From positions 188,325-252,324 of the forward strand of contig NZ_JAACJS010000015.1 in the NCBI RefSeq assembly GCF_009939005.1: a stretch of 64,000 nucleotides of DNA, given 5' to 3'. The stretch comes from Sediminibacterium roseum. Its GTDB lineage: Bacteria; Bacteroidota; Bacteroidia; Chitinophagales; Chitinophagaceae. Below, piece after piece: positions 25,084 to 34,436 of this stretch. Both the position numbers and the translations under genes were made by a program. Within the stretch, counting starts at the first letter, position 1, and each line of letters starts with the position of its first letter. The notes beneath the pieces are model-generated. The model saw only the letters and a program-made list of their open reading frames with translations, was not told the DNA's origin and made no database searches.

Positions 25084-27111
25084 TCAGTTCACAAAATTCC
25101 ACCAAAGCCCGAACCTTAACCACAGGCCGGTATAGGGATATTTGTCGGCGGCGAAATTGAGTTTGTTAAACGATCCTGTTTTCAGGTTGATCGTATTCAG
25201 GTTTTCCAGGCGGAAAAACCCTTTGAAACTTTTGATGCGGAAATGAACAAACGCGTCGATGGTTGGCCGGTTACTGATCGTTGACGTGTTCTGTACAAAA
25301 TACTGGCCGATGAAGGGAGAATAATTGTCGGCCTTGTAAGCCGTATTGTAGATCAATTCCAGCCCTGTAGACAAAAAGAGATTGGTTGCAAAGTTCCCCT
25401 CAAACGCGAGCCTGTTGCGGGTCAGTACGGTTGGAATATTAAGCACATCCTGCCCCGGCGCCTGCTGTACATGGATTTCTGTATACAGGTTCCAGTAGCG
25501 CGCGAGCTTGAATTTCTTTTCGGCGGTAAGGTGCAGTACGTTGAACAGTGTTGCGTGTTGTTTGGCAGAAAAGAAACTGTCGTAATACATGTAATTCGTT
25601 ACCGCAAAATATTCCCCGCCAAATTTCCACCCCTTCGGGTGATCGTACGATGCAAAGAAACGGATGATGTTTTCTTTTGCATACGACCCGCGGTTTTTAA
25701 CCGGGAAGCTGCTTGCCGGGTTTAAAATATACGAAGGTGAACGGTTCACGTTCTGGAACCCGATGCGCAGGTAGCCGAGCTTGCGGCCCAGCATCCGCTG
25801 CATGCTGATGTAGGCTTCGTAATCGCCCGAGTTAAAGCCGGTGATGTAAAACTGTCCTTTCGCCTCAATATCCCAAAGCTGGTTGCGTGTGCGGTTGCGG
25901 TATTCGCTAAGTACCGAGAAATTGTACAACCTTGTGGTAGATGTTGTGTCGAATGTGCCTTTCAGGTTCTGAATGGCCACACCCGCTTTCAGGAACTGGG
26001 CCAGGTTGTTTTTTTGCGGGAACGAGATCAGGCTGAACTCGTTGTTCAGCTCGTTCCATGCGTCGTAATACCGCACCGTTGTTCCGCCCGGCACCGCGTT
26101 GAAGTACCGCGCATAGTTGGTTGAATCGGGAAAGTTGTCCAGGAACTGGTAACTACTTGAACCGATACGCAAAATATGTTCGATTCGGAACCTCGGATAA
26201 AACAGGCGGTACGTAACAGAATCCGTAACCAGCGAATCCTTTGTGCCCAGGTCGTAATGGTGTTGTATAACCAGGTTTGAATTCTTGTACGTATTGCCAG
26301 TATTGACCGTTGTATTGAACGGGTTGCGCAATGCCCTGCCCGGGCGGCCCAGTCGTGTTTCGAGTTCGTATGGATCGTTCAGTGCAAGGCTATCCAGTTT
26401 AGACGGGCTCTGCAACCCGCCATTTTCGGAAGAGGCGCTCTTGTTGGAAATATAAATGAACGAGACCTCGTATTTTTTATTCAGCGTCTGGTAATGTGCC
26501 ACGAACCGCATGTTGTTCTGGCTCGCGTTCTGCGTTTTTAAAAAACCGGGCGCGTTGTTAAACCGGTACTCGAGTGAAAAATTGAAATTGCTTTTTTTAT
26601 TCTGCGTATGAAGCACGTTCACCAGTTGCTCGGCCTTGCTTCCCAACACATAGGCCAGCTCTGTATAGGGTCGTGTGCTTTGGTAGAGTTTGGTGTTTTC
26701 TAAAGTGAAGGCATAGATATCGTATTGATGGAAACCCGCATCGAACCCGGCCTTCATCAATGGATTGAAAAAAAAGGATTGGGATGCGGTGGAATAGTTC
26801 CCAAGTGAATGGTAATAATACGGCAAGGGGAAACGCGTTGTAAAATCGTTGATCGAAGAATCGATTGTGCGTAGCCTGGAAGAATCGTAGTACTTAAAAA
26901 AGATCGTGATCGAATCCGCGTTCCTGTCGCGCCGCTGCAACGAATCCTGTCCGCCGGCTTTCTTGATCGGCCGCCCCTGCGCATCATAGCCCACCTGTGG
27001 CCGCTGTCCCACAGCCCCGTTGGTTCCGCGCAACTGTACCTGCGCCAATGCGCGGTTGCCCAAAAGCAGCAGCAGAACGACCGGCATTTTTTTGAGTAGC
27101 TGTAGAAGCAT
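25084..27111 (-). CDS. Putative outer-membrane porin (Porin_10 family)
   Basis: 675 aa. Signal peptide to about residue 24 (LLGNRALAQ), then a Q/R/G-rich stretch and a SITIFFKYYDSSRLRTIDSS motif typical of Bacteroidota putative porins. The rest is alternating beta-strand sequence with many aromatic girdle residues, ending in GLWLRFGLWWNFVN, which suits a barrel-closing strand. Expected in the outer membrane; substrate unknown. The next gene, 104 bp further on in transcription, is purine nucleoside phosphorylase on its 5' side. Confidence 0.85.
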   Translation of the reverse strand: MLLQLLKKMPVVLLLLLGNRALAQVQLRGTNGAVGQRPQVGYDAQGRPIKKAGGQDSLQRRDRNADSITIFFKYYDSSRLRTIDSSINDFTTRFPLPYYYHSLGNYSTASQSFFFNPLMKAGFDAGFHQYDIYAFTLENTKLYQSTRPYTELAYVLGSKAEQLVNVLHTQNKKSNFNFSLEYRFNNAPGFLKTQNASQNNMRFVAHYQTLNKKYEVSFIYISNKSASSENGGLQSPSKLDSLALNDPYELETRLGRPGRALRNPFNTTVNTGNTYKNSNLVIQHHYDLGTKDSLVTDSVTYRLFYPRFRIEHILRIGSSSYQFLDNFPDSTNYARYFNAVPGGTTVRYYDAWNELNNEFSLISFPQKNNLAQFLKAGVAIQNLKGTFDTTSTTRLYNFSVLSEYRNRTRNQLWDIEAKGQFYITGFNSGDYEAYISMQRMLGRKLGYLRIGFQNVNRSPSYILNPASSFPVKNRGSYAKENIIRFFASYDHPKGWKFGGEYFAVTNYMYYDSFFSAKQHATLFNVLHLTAEKKFKLARYWNLYTEIHVQQAPGQDVLNIPTVLTRNRLAFEGNFATNLFLSTGLELIYNTAYKADNYSPFIGQYFVQNTSTISNRPTIDAFVHFRIKSFKGFFRLENLNTINLKTGSFNKLNFAADKYPYTGLWLRFGLWWNFVN

Positions 27112-27215
27112 GGGGTGAATGTGAGATAAATAAAGTAAACCCGAAGTTAAAAAATCCGTGAATCATTGATCGTGAACAGGAGCACCATTCGTTTTTATAA
27201 CCTTTCAATCGCGCC

Positions 27216-28037
27216 CTACAAAGATTTCACGAGTTCTGTAAACAACAAAGTGAGTTTTGGCTCGGCATCTTTCGCTGCCTGCAATACTTCTTCGTGTGTG
27301 ATGGTATTTTCTTCTTCGCGGATGCCGAGATCGGTGATCACGCTGATACCGAATACCTTCATTCCGCAATGCACCGCGGTTATGGTTTCCTGTACCGTGC
27401 TCATGCCCACTGCGTCGCCGCCAAGTATGTGAATGAGTTTGTATTCGGCGCGTGTTTCGAAGGTGGGGCCGGTTACACCCAGGTATACGCCCTGTTTGAG
27501 TTCGATGTTGTTTTGTTTGCCTATCTCCTGTACTTTTTTGATGAGCGCTTTGCTGTAGGGCTCGCTCATATCAGGAAAACGTGTGCCCAGTGCTTCTTCG
27601 TTTTTCCCGAGCAAAGGGTTTACGGTGAAGAGGCTGATGTGGTCTGTGATGATCATAAGGTCGCCGATCCTGAAACCATCCTGTACACCGCCTGCGGCAT
27701 TCGAGAGTAAAAGTGTTTCCACACCCAGCAAACGCATTACCCTTACCGGGTATGCAACCTGCTGCGGCGTATATCCCTCGTAATAGTGAAAACGGCCGCC
27801 CATCACCCATACTTTTTTACCGCCGAGTTCACCAAAAATGAGTTTGCCCTTGTGCCCTTCCACGGTGCTCACCGGGAAGTGCGGGATATCGTTGTAGGAT
27901 ATTTCTATTTCTGTTTTGATATCGTTGGCAAGGTTTCCCAACCCGCTGCCCAAAATGATCCCTGTTTTGGCTTCTCCGGATACCAGGCCGCGTATGTAAG
28001 CGACGGTTTCCTGTAACTGTTGCATTGTTTCTGACAT
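27216..28037 (-). CDS. Purine nucleoside phosphorylase (trimeric, Ino/Guo type)
   Basis: 273 aa. Phosphorolysis of inosine and guanosine to base plus ribose-1-phosphate in purine salvage. Motifs: phosphate-binding GSGLG near residue 30, EGHKG and GRFHYYEGY, LLSNAAGG, VTGPTFETRAEY and GMSTVQE near the catalytic site, all characteristic of PNP I. Length is normal for the family. Cytosolic, no signal peptide. Confidence 0.95.
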   Translation of the reverse strand: MSETMQQLQETVAYIRGLVSGEAKTGIILGSGLGNLANDIKTEIEISYNDIPHFPVSTVEGHKGKLIFGELGGKKVWVMGGRFHYYEGYTPQQVAYPVRVMRLLGVETLLLSNAAGGVQDGFRIGDLMIITDHISLFTVNPLLGKNEEALGTRFPDMSEPYSKALIKKVQEIGKQNNIELKQGVYLGVTGPTFETRAEYKLIHILGGDAVGMSTVQETITAVHCGMKVFGISVITDLGIREEENTITHEEVLQAAKDAEPKLTLLFTELVKSL

Positions 28038-28054
28038 GTGAATGTATTAAGCAG

Positions 28055-28062
28055 CAAATATA
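28055..28062 (-). promoter_or_regulatory. -7 box of purine nucleoside phosphorylase
   Basis: TATATTTG on the minus strand is a perfect TAnnTTTG, predicting a leader of about 14 nt. The upstream TTTG element is not evident. Confidence 0.45.
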
Positions 28063-28174
28063 ACGACGGGGGTGGTAAAAGCTGCGGCTATCGGCTGTGA
28101 GCTGCGGGCTTTTTTAAATTAAGAGAGCATCCAATGGAAACGACCCGGTTGGCGGCCCCTTCGTTCCGGCAAAG

Positions 28175-28203
28175 AAAAAGGCCATTCAGCGAGCTGAATG
28201 GCC
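28175..28203 (-). terminator. Rho-independent terminator of the cold-shock gene
   Basis: GGCCATTCAG and CTGAATGGCC form a perfect 10-bp stem with a 4-nt loop, followed on the minus strand by TTTTTC. It lies 26 bp past the csp stop. Confidence 0.85.
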
Positions 28204-28228
28204 TATATCAGGTTAAGATGTTCAGTTA

Positions 28229-28432
28229 TTAACTTAAACGTTTAACGTTAACGGCATTTAAGCCTTTACGTCCTTCTTGTACATCAAAAACTACTTTGTC
28301 GTTCGCTTCGATCTGGTCAACCAGGCCATTTGCATGTACAAAAGTTTCTTTGTTAGAGTTATCATGCTTGATAAAACCAAAACCTTTTTCTTCGTTGAAG
28401 AACTTTACAGTTCCTGTGATTTGTGTGTCCAT
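28229..28432 (-). CDS. Cold-shock domain protein (CspA family)
   Basis: 67 aa, a single cold-shock domain. RNP1 is KGFGFIKHD and RNP2 is ETFVHANG; start MDTQITGTVKFFNEEKG. It binds single-stranded RNA or DNA and melts RNA structure. It has its own promoter box and terminator, so it is monocistronic. Confidence 0.95.
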   Translation of the reverse strand: MDTQITGTVKFFNEEKGFGFIKHDNSNKETFVHANGLVDQIEANDKVVFDVQEGRKGLNAVNVKRLS

Positions 28433-28460
28433 TTGTAAAAATTGTAAATTTATTAAGGCG

Positions 28461-28488
28461 CAAAGTTAGCCATTTTATGCTTTCGTTC
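28461..28488 (-). promoter_or_regulatory. Promoter of the cold-shock gene
   Basis: Perfect TAACTTTG (minus strand, 28468-28461) with a weak TTAG element about 20 nt upstream. Predicted 5' leader about 25 nt, so no long cold-shock leader is apparent. Confidence 0.5.
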
Positions 28489-28698
28489 CTAATAAAAATG
28501 CAGGTGTGTTGTTAAAGGCGCGTTAGAGTAGCGCTGATCAGCCTGTGACTGAGCGCAATGTGTTAAAATAGCGGGAATAGGCATAATACAGTTTGGGAAA
28601 CCTTATTTTATCCCATTTTACCCGATTTCACCACCGTTGCGCCAAACGCATCGCTCCAAACTCCTTAATTTAGCGATCTATCCACAAACAATCATTTC

Positions 28699-30552
28699 AT
28701 GAGAAAAATTGCCTGCTTTTCGTTTTCGCTTTTTTTGGTGCTGATCGTTTCGGCACAGAAAGTAGCGTATAAGATGTCGTTTCCCAACGCGGTTCACCAC
28801 GAAGCGCGTATTGACCTGACCGTGTCGGGGATCGCGCCTAAACCCGCCGTGTTCAAAATGAGCCGCTCCTCCCCCGGCCGTTACGCAACGCATGAGTTCG
28901 GTAAGAATGTGTATGATGTGACCGCGAAAGACCAAACCGGTAAATCACTGGTAATAAACCGCATCGATGGCGATGTATGGGAGGTTCCGAAACATACCGG
29001 CACCATTACCGTAAGCTATACCCTTTTTGGTAACCATGCCGATGGCACCTACGTTGGCATCGACCCGGAAAGCATCCACCTCAACATGCCCGCCACTTTT
29101 ATGTGGATGAAGGGGCTCGACAATGCACCGATCTCCATCCGTTTTGACCTGCCCAAAGAAAACAAGGGCGTATTTGCCACCCAACTGGCTCCGGATGCAG
29201 AGCCGAATGGCTTCAAAGCGCCCAACCTGCAATATTTCATGGATAGTCCTACCAAGATCGGCGACCAGACCATTCGCCAGTGGACCGCACAAAACCCCGA
29301 CGGAGCAAACTATACGTTCCGCATTGCGCTCGAATCTGCCGCCACGCCGGCACAGGCCGATGAGCTGGCCGATAAAGTGAAGAAGATCGTAAACGAAGCA
29401 AAAGCCGTGTTTGGAGAGTTCCCCAAATACGACTGGGGCTCCTATACCTTCATCGCCGGCGCCAACCCTTACGTGAGCGGCGACGGAATGGAACACCGGA
29501 ACTCTACCATGATCACCACCACCATGAACGGGTTCAATGCCGACCGTTTGCTCGGCGTTTTCTCCCACGAATATTTTCACAACTGGAACGTGGAACGCAT
29601 ACGCCCTAAAACCCTCGAACCTTTCAATTTCGAAAAAAGCAACATGAGCAATGAGCTCTGGTGCGCAGAAGGGTTTACACAGTACTACGGCGGACTGCTC
29701 CTCACCCGCGCTGGCCTGCAAAGCAGCAGCAGTTTCCTGAATACGGCCGCCAGCCTGATCAATACAAAAATGAACAGCCCGGGCGCGAAATTTTACAGTC
29801 CTGTAGAAGCCAGCAACCACGCCGTTTTTGTTGATGCTGCCGTATCGATCGACAAAAACAATTACGGCAATATGTTCACATCGTATTATACATACGGCGC
29901 ATTGATAGCGCTGGCGCTTGATCTTGAACTGCAGACCCGTTACAACAAAACGCTGGATGCATTCATGCAGGCGATGTGGAAGCGTTTTGGCAAAACCGAG
30001 ATCCCCTACACCGTTGCTACCATGCAGGAAACACTCGCGGGCATCACCGATGCAAAATTTGCAGGCGATTTTTTCAGCAAATACATCAACGGGCATGAGC
30101 AGATCGACTACGCCTCGCTGATGGCGAAGGCAGGATACGAAATCAAAAACCCCAACGCGGGCAAAGCCACCATGGGCATTTTTACCGGTGGCGGTTTTGG
30201 CGGCAGAACAATCAGTGGGAATGCTTCTTCGGAAGAAAAACTGACCATCGAAAGAAATACCACACGCGGAACTGCCGCCTACGAAGCGGGCCTCGATACC
30301 GGCGATGAACTCCTTAAACTCGATGGCAACGATGTGAAGAGCCAGGCAGATGTAACCAAATTCGTGAACAGCAAAAAACCGGGCGATGCAGTAACAGTTA
30401 CCTACAAGCATCGCGGCGTAGAAAAAACAACAACGCTTGTGTTGAAAGAACAAACCGGTGTGACGTTGGTTCCTGTTGAAAGCACAAACAAAACGGTAAC
30501 GGCGGAAATGCAGAAGATCAGGGATAGCTGGTTCACATCGAAAGCGAAATAG
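28699..30552 (+). CDS. M61 family metallopeptidase with PDZ domain
   Basis: 617 aa with a signal peptide (MRKIACFSFSLFLVLIVSAQ). The M61 (glycyl aminopeptidase-like) catalytic core has zinc ligands H290 and H294 with catalytic E291 (HEYFHNWN), third ligand E324 (WCAEGFTQYYGG), and a following gluzincin helix. A PDZ domain is at about residues 520-600 (AYEAGLDTGDELLKLDG). Probably a periplasmic aminopeptidase. Confidence 0.92.
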   Translation: MRKIACFSFSLFLVLIVSAQKVAYKMSFPNAVHHEARIDLTVSGIAPKPAVFKMSRSSPGRYATHEFGKNVYDVTAKDQTGKSLVINRIDGDVWEVPKHTGTITVSYTLFGNHADGTYVGIDPESIHLNMPATFMWMKGLDNAPISIRFDLPKENKGVFATQLAPDAEPNGFKAPNLQYFMDSPTKIGDQTIRQWTAQNPDGANYTFRIALESAATPAQADELADKVKKIVNEAKAVFGEFPKYDWGSYTFIAGANPYVSGDGMEHRNSTMITTTMNGFNADRLLGVFSHEYFHNWNVERIRPKTLEPFNFEKSNMSNELWCAEGFTQYYGGLLLTRAGLQSSSSFLNTAASLINTKMNSPGAKFYSPVEASNHAVFVDAAVSIDKNNYGNMFTSYYTYGALIALALDLELQTRYNKTLDAFMQAMWKRFGKTEIPYTVATMQETLAGITDAKFAGDFFSKYINGHEQIDYASLMAKAGYEIKNPNAGKATMGIFTGGGFGGRTISGNASSEEKLTIERNTTRGTAAYEAGLDTGDELLKLDGNDVKSQADVTKFVNSKKPGDAVTVTYKHRGVEKTTTLVLKEQTGVTLVPVESTNKTVTAEMQKIRDSWFTSKAK

Positions 30553-30553
30553 G

Positions 30554-30616
30554 GTTGTTGGTCAGGCGACCAACAACAGCACAGGTGATCAACAACAGCT
30601 CAGACGATCAACAATA
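30554..30616. repeat. Three tandem 19-bp repeats with a hairpin
   Basis: Three degenerate 19-bp copies at 30560-30578, 30579-30597 and 30598-30616, each of the form G[GC][TA]CAG[GA][CT]GA[CT]CAACAA. The first copy plus the preceding bases forms a perfect 10-bp hairpin (GTTGTTGGTC/GACCAACAAC, 30554-30577), two bases after the M61 stop codon. Confidence 0.6.
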
Positions 30617-30656
30617 CTGATCTTCATAAGAACTCACCCATCAAATTGTCTCTTGC

Positions 30657-30690
30657 AAAAAGCCCCCGGTATGTAAACCAGGGGCTTTTT
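30657..30690. terminator. Bidirectional Rho-independent terminator
   Basis: AAAAAGCCCC(C)GG...CC(A)GGGGCTTTTT forms a strong stem with A and T runs on both sides. It lies between the convergent M61 (+) and MFS (-) genes and can serve both. Confidence 0.88.
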
Positions 30691-30725
30691 GTTTATGTTA
30701 TTTGATAGGAATTGCGAGGGAGTAC

Positions 30726-31958
30726 CTACGGTTCGTTCATATGCGCCTTTTCTTCCTTCAGCGCAACGTAGGCCCATATTGCGCTTGCGATGAGGAGGAT
30801 CGCTCCTACCAGGAATGAGACGCCTGGAAAATAAACAGGCGCGGTTGATTTTGTAAAATAGGAAAACAGGCCCGTCATCAGCAAAGGGCCGAATATCGAG
30901 GTCAGGCTCATCAGGCTCGTAAGCGCCCCCTGCAGCTCGCCCTGTTCGTTTGGCGGAACGTGGCCGGAGATGATGGACTGCAAAGCCGGCCCCGCTATTC
31001 CGCCCAGGCAATAAGGAACGAGGAACACGAACATCATCCAGCTTTGTGTGGCGAATGCAAAAAGCAACATGCCAAGGGCGTACAGTGCCAATCCCATGTA
31101 CACGCTTTTTTCATTCCCGATTTTCGGGATCACAATACGCACCAGCCCTCCCTGCACCGCACCTACCAGCAAACCAACCACGGCCAGTGAGATGCCGATC
31201 ATCTTCGGTGTCCATTTGAATTTTTCGATGTTGAAAAAGCTCCAGTTGCTCTGCACCGCGTGCGCAGCGATATATACCAGGATCAGCGACCCGATCAATC
31301 CCATAACCGCCGGATATTTACGCAGCTGCAGCAAGGCGCCAACCGGGTTTGCGCGCTTCCATTCGAAAGGGCGGCGGTGCGCTTTGTCGAGCGATTCGGG
31401 CAACACGAAGAACCCGTATGCCGCATTGAGCAGGGCGAGCCCGGCAGCAACGATAAAAGGTACGCGATGATCAAGTTCTCCCAGCAAACCGCCCAGTGCC
31501 GGGCCAAGAATAAAGCCAATACCGAAAGCAGCGCCGATCATCCCGAAATTCTGTGCACGGTTTTCGGCTGTGCTGATGTCGGCAATGTATGCAGAAGCCG
31601 TTGTAAAACTTGCCCCCGTAATACCGGCGATCACGCGGCCAACAAAGAGCCACCCGATAGAAGGTGCGAAGGAAAGAAAAAGATAATCGATGCCAAATCC
31701 CAGCAAAGAAAAAAGCAATACCGGTCTTCTTCCATATTTATCACTCAGGTTACCAAGTACTGGCGCAAACAGGAACTGCATGATCGCGTAAGCAAAAGTG
31801 AGCCAGCCGCCGTACAATGAGGCCTTGCTGTTGTCTGCCACGCCCAACAGCTTTTCGATCAGTTGCGGCATCACGGGTATGATGAGGCCGAACCCGGTGA
31901 TATCGATCAATAATGTAATAAAGATAAAGCCCATCGCGGCTTTGCGGTTTGTTGCCAT
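30726..31958 (-). CDS. TetA-like MFS efflux transporter (TCR/Tet family)
   Basis: 410 aa, about 12 transmembrane helices. MFS motif A is [19 protein letters not shown] near residue 70; [20 protein letters not shown] in helix 1 and [15 protein letters not shown] match the TCR/Tet group of DHA1 drug/H+ antiporters. Chromosomal members often give low-level or no tetracycline export, so resistance should not be assumed. Start [11 protein letters not shown]. It is followed by the shared terminator at 30657. Confidence 0.88.
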   Translation of the reverse strand: MATNRKAAMGFIFITLLIDITGFGLIIPVMPQLIEKLLGVADNSKASLYGGWLTFAYAIMQFLFAPVLGNLSDKYGRRPVLLFSLLGFGIDYLFLSFAPSIGWLFVGRVIAGITGASFTTASAYIADISTAENRAQNFGMIGAAFGIGFILGPALGGLLGELDHRVPFIVAAGLALLNAAYGFFVLPESLDKAHRRPFEWKRANPVGALLQLRKYPAVMGLIGSLILVYIAAHAVQSNWSFFNIEKFKWTPKMIGISLAVVGLLVGAVQGGLVRIVIPKIGNEKSVYMGLALYALGMLLFAFATQSWMMFVFLVPYCLGGIAGPALQSIISGHVPPNEQGELQGALTSLMSLTSIFGPLLMTGLFSYFTKSTAPVYFPGVSFLVGAILLIASAIWAYVALKEEKAHMNEP

Positions 31959-32037
31959 GGTCTGTGTGGATTAGACTGCAAAATGGGGTTTTCCTGAGCG
32001 AAAAACGAAAAAAAACAGGGCTTATTTCGATAAAAAT

Positions 32038-32066
32038 AAAAAGAGAGTATCGCTACTCTCTTTTTT
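32038..32066 (-). terminator. Rho-independent terminator of the DUF4382 gene
   Basis: AAGAGAGTA/TACTCTCTT stem with loop TCGC; the minus strand continues into TTTTTATTTTT. It lies just past the stop of the 32090 gene. Confidence 0.85.
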
Positions 32067-32089
32067 AAACAATATCAATTATGGGAACG

Positions 32090-32962
32090 TTATTTAGACA
32101 ACTTGATGGTTCCCACGGATGTTTCGCCAGGCGCTTTTACCACCACATTTCCGATCGTTGCGTCTTTGTAACCATTGGATGCATTTACAAAAACAGTGTA
32201 GGTTCCCTCTTTCAATCCCCGTAATTTAAAATTACCGTTCCTGTCCGGAAGCGCATACGCCGTATCTGCCGAATTGTAAACGGATACGACCGGGAAACCG
32301 TCTTTCGGCTCTATCCTTCCCGCAATGCTACCCGTTGTGCTCACTGTAAAGAAATGGAACACGGGGCGCAGGAAGAACTGGTTGCGGAAATCCACGATCA
32401 CCGAGCGCGACACATCGAAATCGAGCCAGAGGCGCCGCCTGCCCGGAACAAATTCTTCGCATTCATTTCCCCTCAGTTTGATCAGCACATAATTCTTGTC
32501 GCCCAACGGCAATGAAACAGGATAGGTTACGCTGTCTTTTACCACCGAGTTGTTCGTACCCAATTCAACCTTGATCAAACGGATCGATCCGTTTACGATC
32601 GTATTCGATGCAAACAAAGTATCTACGCCGTTCCTGAAATTGAGGATATCGTAAACGCCCGCCCTGATGCTGAGCTCTTCCCAAACAAACGAAGAGTCGT
32701 TTTTGCGGTCGTTTGAACCGCGGCGGTCCCAGTCTTCGTTGTCGTGGCGGCGCGTATCCTTACTTGTATCCACCAGCACTTTCACTGATTTGATATCCAC
32801 GTATACATGGTCGAAAAGCCCAGGTGCATCCGTTAAATAAAGTGATAACTGTTGTTTGCCGGCAGCCACTTCAGCACCGGCCGAGTCGTTTTTTTTACAT
32901 GCCGTGAAGCATACAACGGCAAGGGCCATGGCGAGGCCCAGGAGGGTGTGTTTGTTTTTCAT
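32090..32962 (-). CDS. DUF4382 lipoprotein with carboxypeptidase-regulatory-like domain
   Basis: 290 aa. Lipoprotein signal with lipobox VCFTACKK (Cys about residue 22). DUF4382 spans about residues 36-195 (LSLYLTDAPGLFDHVYVDIK, then YDILNFRNGVDTLFAS). It is followed by a short Ig-like or carboxypeptidase-regulatory domain (SIAGRIEPKDGFPVVSVYN ... LKEGTYTVFVNA). An unusual Asp/Arg/Asn-rich insert (RRHDNEDWDRRGSNDRKNDS) lies inside the DUF. Probably an envelope-anchored structural protein. Confidence 0.85.
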   Translation of the reverse strand: MKNKHTLLGLAMALAVVCFTACKKNDSAGAEVAAGKQQLSLYLTDAPGLFDHVYVDIKSVKVLVDTSKDTRRHDNEDWDRRGSNDRKNDSSFVWEELSIRAGVYDILNFRNGVDTLFASNTIVNGSIRLIKVELGTNNSVVKDSVTYPVSLPLGDKNYVLIKLRGNECEEFVPGRRRLWLDFDVSRSVIVDFRNQFFLRPVFHFFTVSTTGSIAGRIEPKDGFPVVSVYNSADTAYALPDRNGNFKLRGLKEGTYTVFVNASNGYKDATIGNVVVKAPGETSVGTIKLSK

Positions 32963-33130
32963 TGGATCTTGGTTTTTTAAGTAACAGTCGCGCCATGTAT
33001 CGAACTTCTGGTTTCCGGATCAAGAATTGTGCTGCGGGTGTTTAAGGGTTTGTTAAACCGGCGGCGTGAGGTTTCTAACCCCGAAGCCAAAACCCTGCGG
33101 CTCAAAACCGTTTTTCCCCTAAATTGCCCT

Positions 33131-34426
33131 ATGAGAAAGATACTACCCGCTATTTGCACGCTGCTTGCCTGCCAGGGTATTTTCGGGCAGGGATTGAGCG
33201 ATACGGAAAAAAAAATCGTTTCATTCATCAACCTCCACACACCTGATGCCGAAAAGCTGCTTGCTGAATCGGTAAACATCAACAGTGGAACGCTTAACAA
33301 GGCAGGCGTAAAAAAAGTTGGTGATGTTTTTGCGCGCGAATTCAAAAAAGCCGGGTTTGTTACAGAATGGGTGAACCTGCCCGATTCACTGCAACGCGCA
33401 GGGCATCTTGTGGCAACACGGAAAGGCAAAAAAGGAAAAAAGATCTTCATCATCGGCCACCTCGATACCGTGTTCGAACCCGATCTTCCTTTCTCCCCTT
33501 ATAAAAAACTAAATGATTCCACCGCCACCGGCCAAGGTGTGAACGATATGAAAGGCGGCGACGTGATCGTGATCCTCGCGCTGCAGGCATTGCAGTCGCT
33601 GAACCTGCTCAACAACGCCAACATCACCGTTTACTTTACCGGCGATGAAGAGAAAGCGGGCATACCCAATACCGTCAGCCGTGCAGACTTTATCAACCGC
33701 GCCAAAAATTGTGATGTGGCGCTTGCGTTCGAGGGCGCTACCAGCCTTACATCCGTTGCCACGGCACGCCGGGGAACGAGCGGCTGGAAATTACATGTGA
33801 CCGCAAAAACGGGCCATTCATCGGGCGTGTTCAGCGCCGGCGCGGGGTATGGCGCCATCTACGAAGCCTCGCGCATCCTGAATGGATTCAGGGAAGAACT
33901 GTCCAAAGAAAAATACCTTACGTTCAACCCCGGATTGATATTGGGTGGCTCCGATATGAAATACGATGACGCAAACTCGAAAGGCGAAGCTTCGGGAAAG
34001 ACCAATATTATTTCACCCGAAGTAATGGTAACCGGCGACCTGCGTTTTCTTACCGAGGCGCAAAAAGAAAGTGCGCGTGAAAGAATGAGGGCCATCGTTG
34101 CGCAAAACCTGAACGGCACAAAGGCGCAGATCAGTTTCCATAACGGTATACCGGCGATGGAACCTACCGAGGGCAACAACCGCATACTGCGGGTGATCGA
34201 CAGTGTGAGCCGTGCCATGGGACTCGGCCCCACACGTGCCGGCGACCCGGGTTCAAGGGGTGCGGGCGATGTTTCCTATGTTGCGCAATACCTCGACTGC
34301 ATCGACGGGCTTGGCGCTTCGGGCCGTGGTGCGCATGCGCCGGGCGAAACCATCAACCTAAAAGAAATGCCGGTGCTTGCGCAACGAGCGGCCATTTTGA
34401 TTTACCGATTGATCAATGCTGACTAA
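33131..34426 (+). CDS. M20 family metallopeptidase, exported
   Basis: 431 aa from the ATG at 33131, chosen because a signal peptide follows (MRKILPAICTLLACQGIFGQ). Upstream in-frame ATG would bury it. M20 di-zinc ligands: H110/D112 (IIGHLDTVFE), D139 (GVNDMKGGD), catalytic E173 and E174 (TGDEEKAG). The central dimerisation domain is present (RGTSGWKLHVTAKTGHSSGV). Similar to glutamate carboxypeptidase/peptidase T-like enzymes. The next gene starts overlapping or directly after its stop. Confidence 0.9.
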   Translation: MRKILPAICTLLACQGIFGQGLSDTEKKIVSFINLHTPDAEKLLAESVNINSGTLNKAGVKKVGDVFAREFKKAGFVTEWVNLPDSLQRAGHLVATRKGKKGKKIFIIGHLDTVFEPDLPFSPYKKLNDSTATGQGVNDMKGGDVIVILALQALQSLNLLNNANITVYFTGDEEKAGIPNTVSRADFINRAKNCDVALAFEGATSLTSVATARRGTSGWKLHVTAKTGHSSGVFSAGAGYGAIYEASRILNGFREELSKEKYLTFNPGLILGGSDMKYDDANSKGEASGKTNIISPEVMVTGDLRFLTEAQKESARERMRAIVAQNLNGTKAQISFHNGIPAMEPTEGNNRILRVIDSVSRAMGLGPTRAGDPGSRGAGDVSYVAQYLDCIDGLGASGRGAHAPGETINLKEMPVLAQRAAILIYRLINAD

Positions 34427-34436
34427 AAATAAAATC

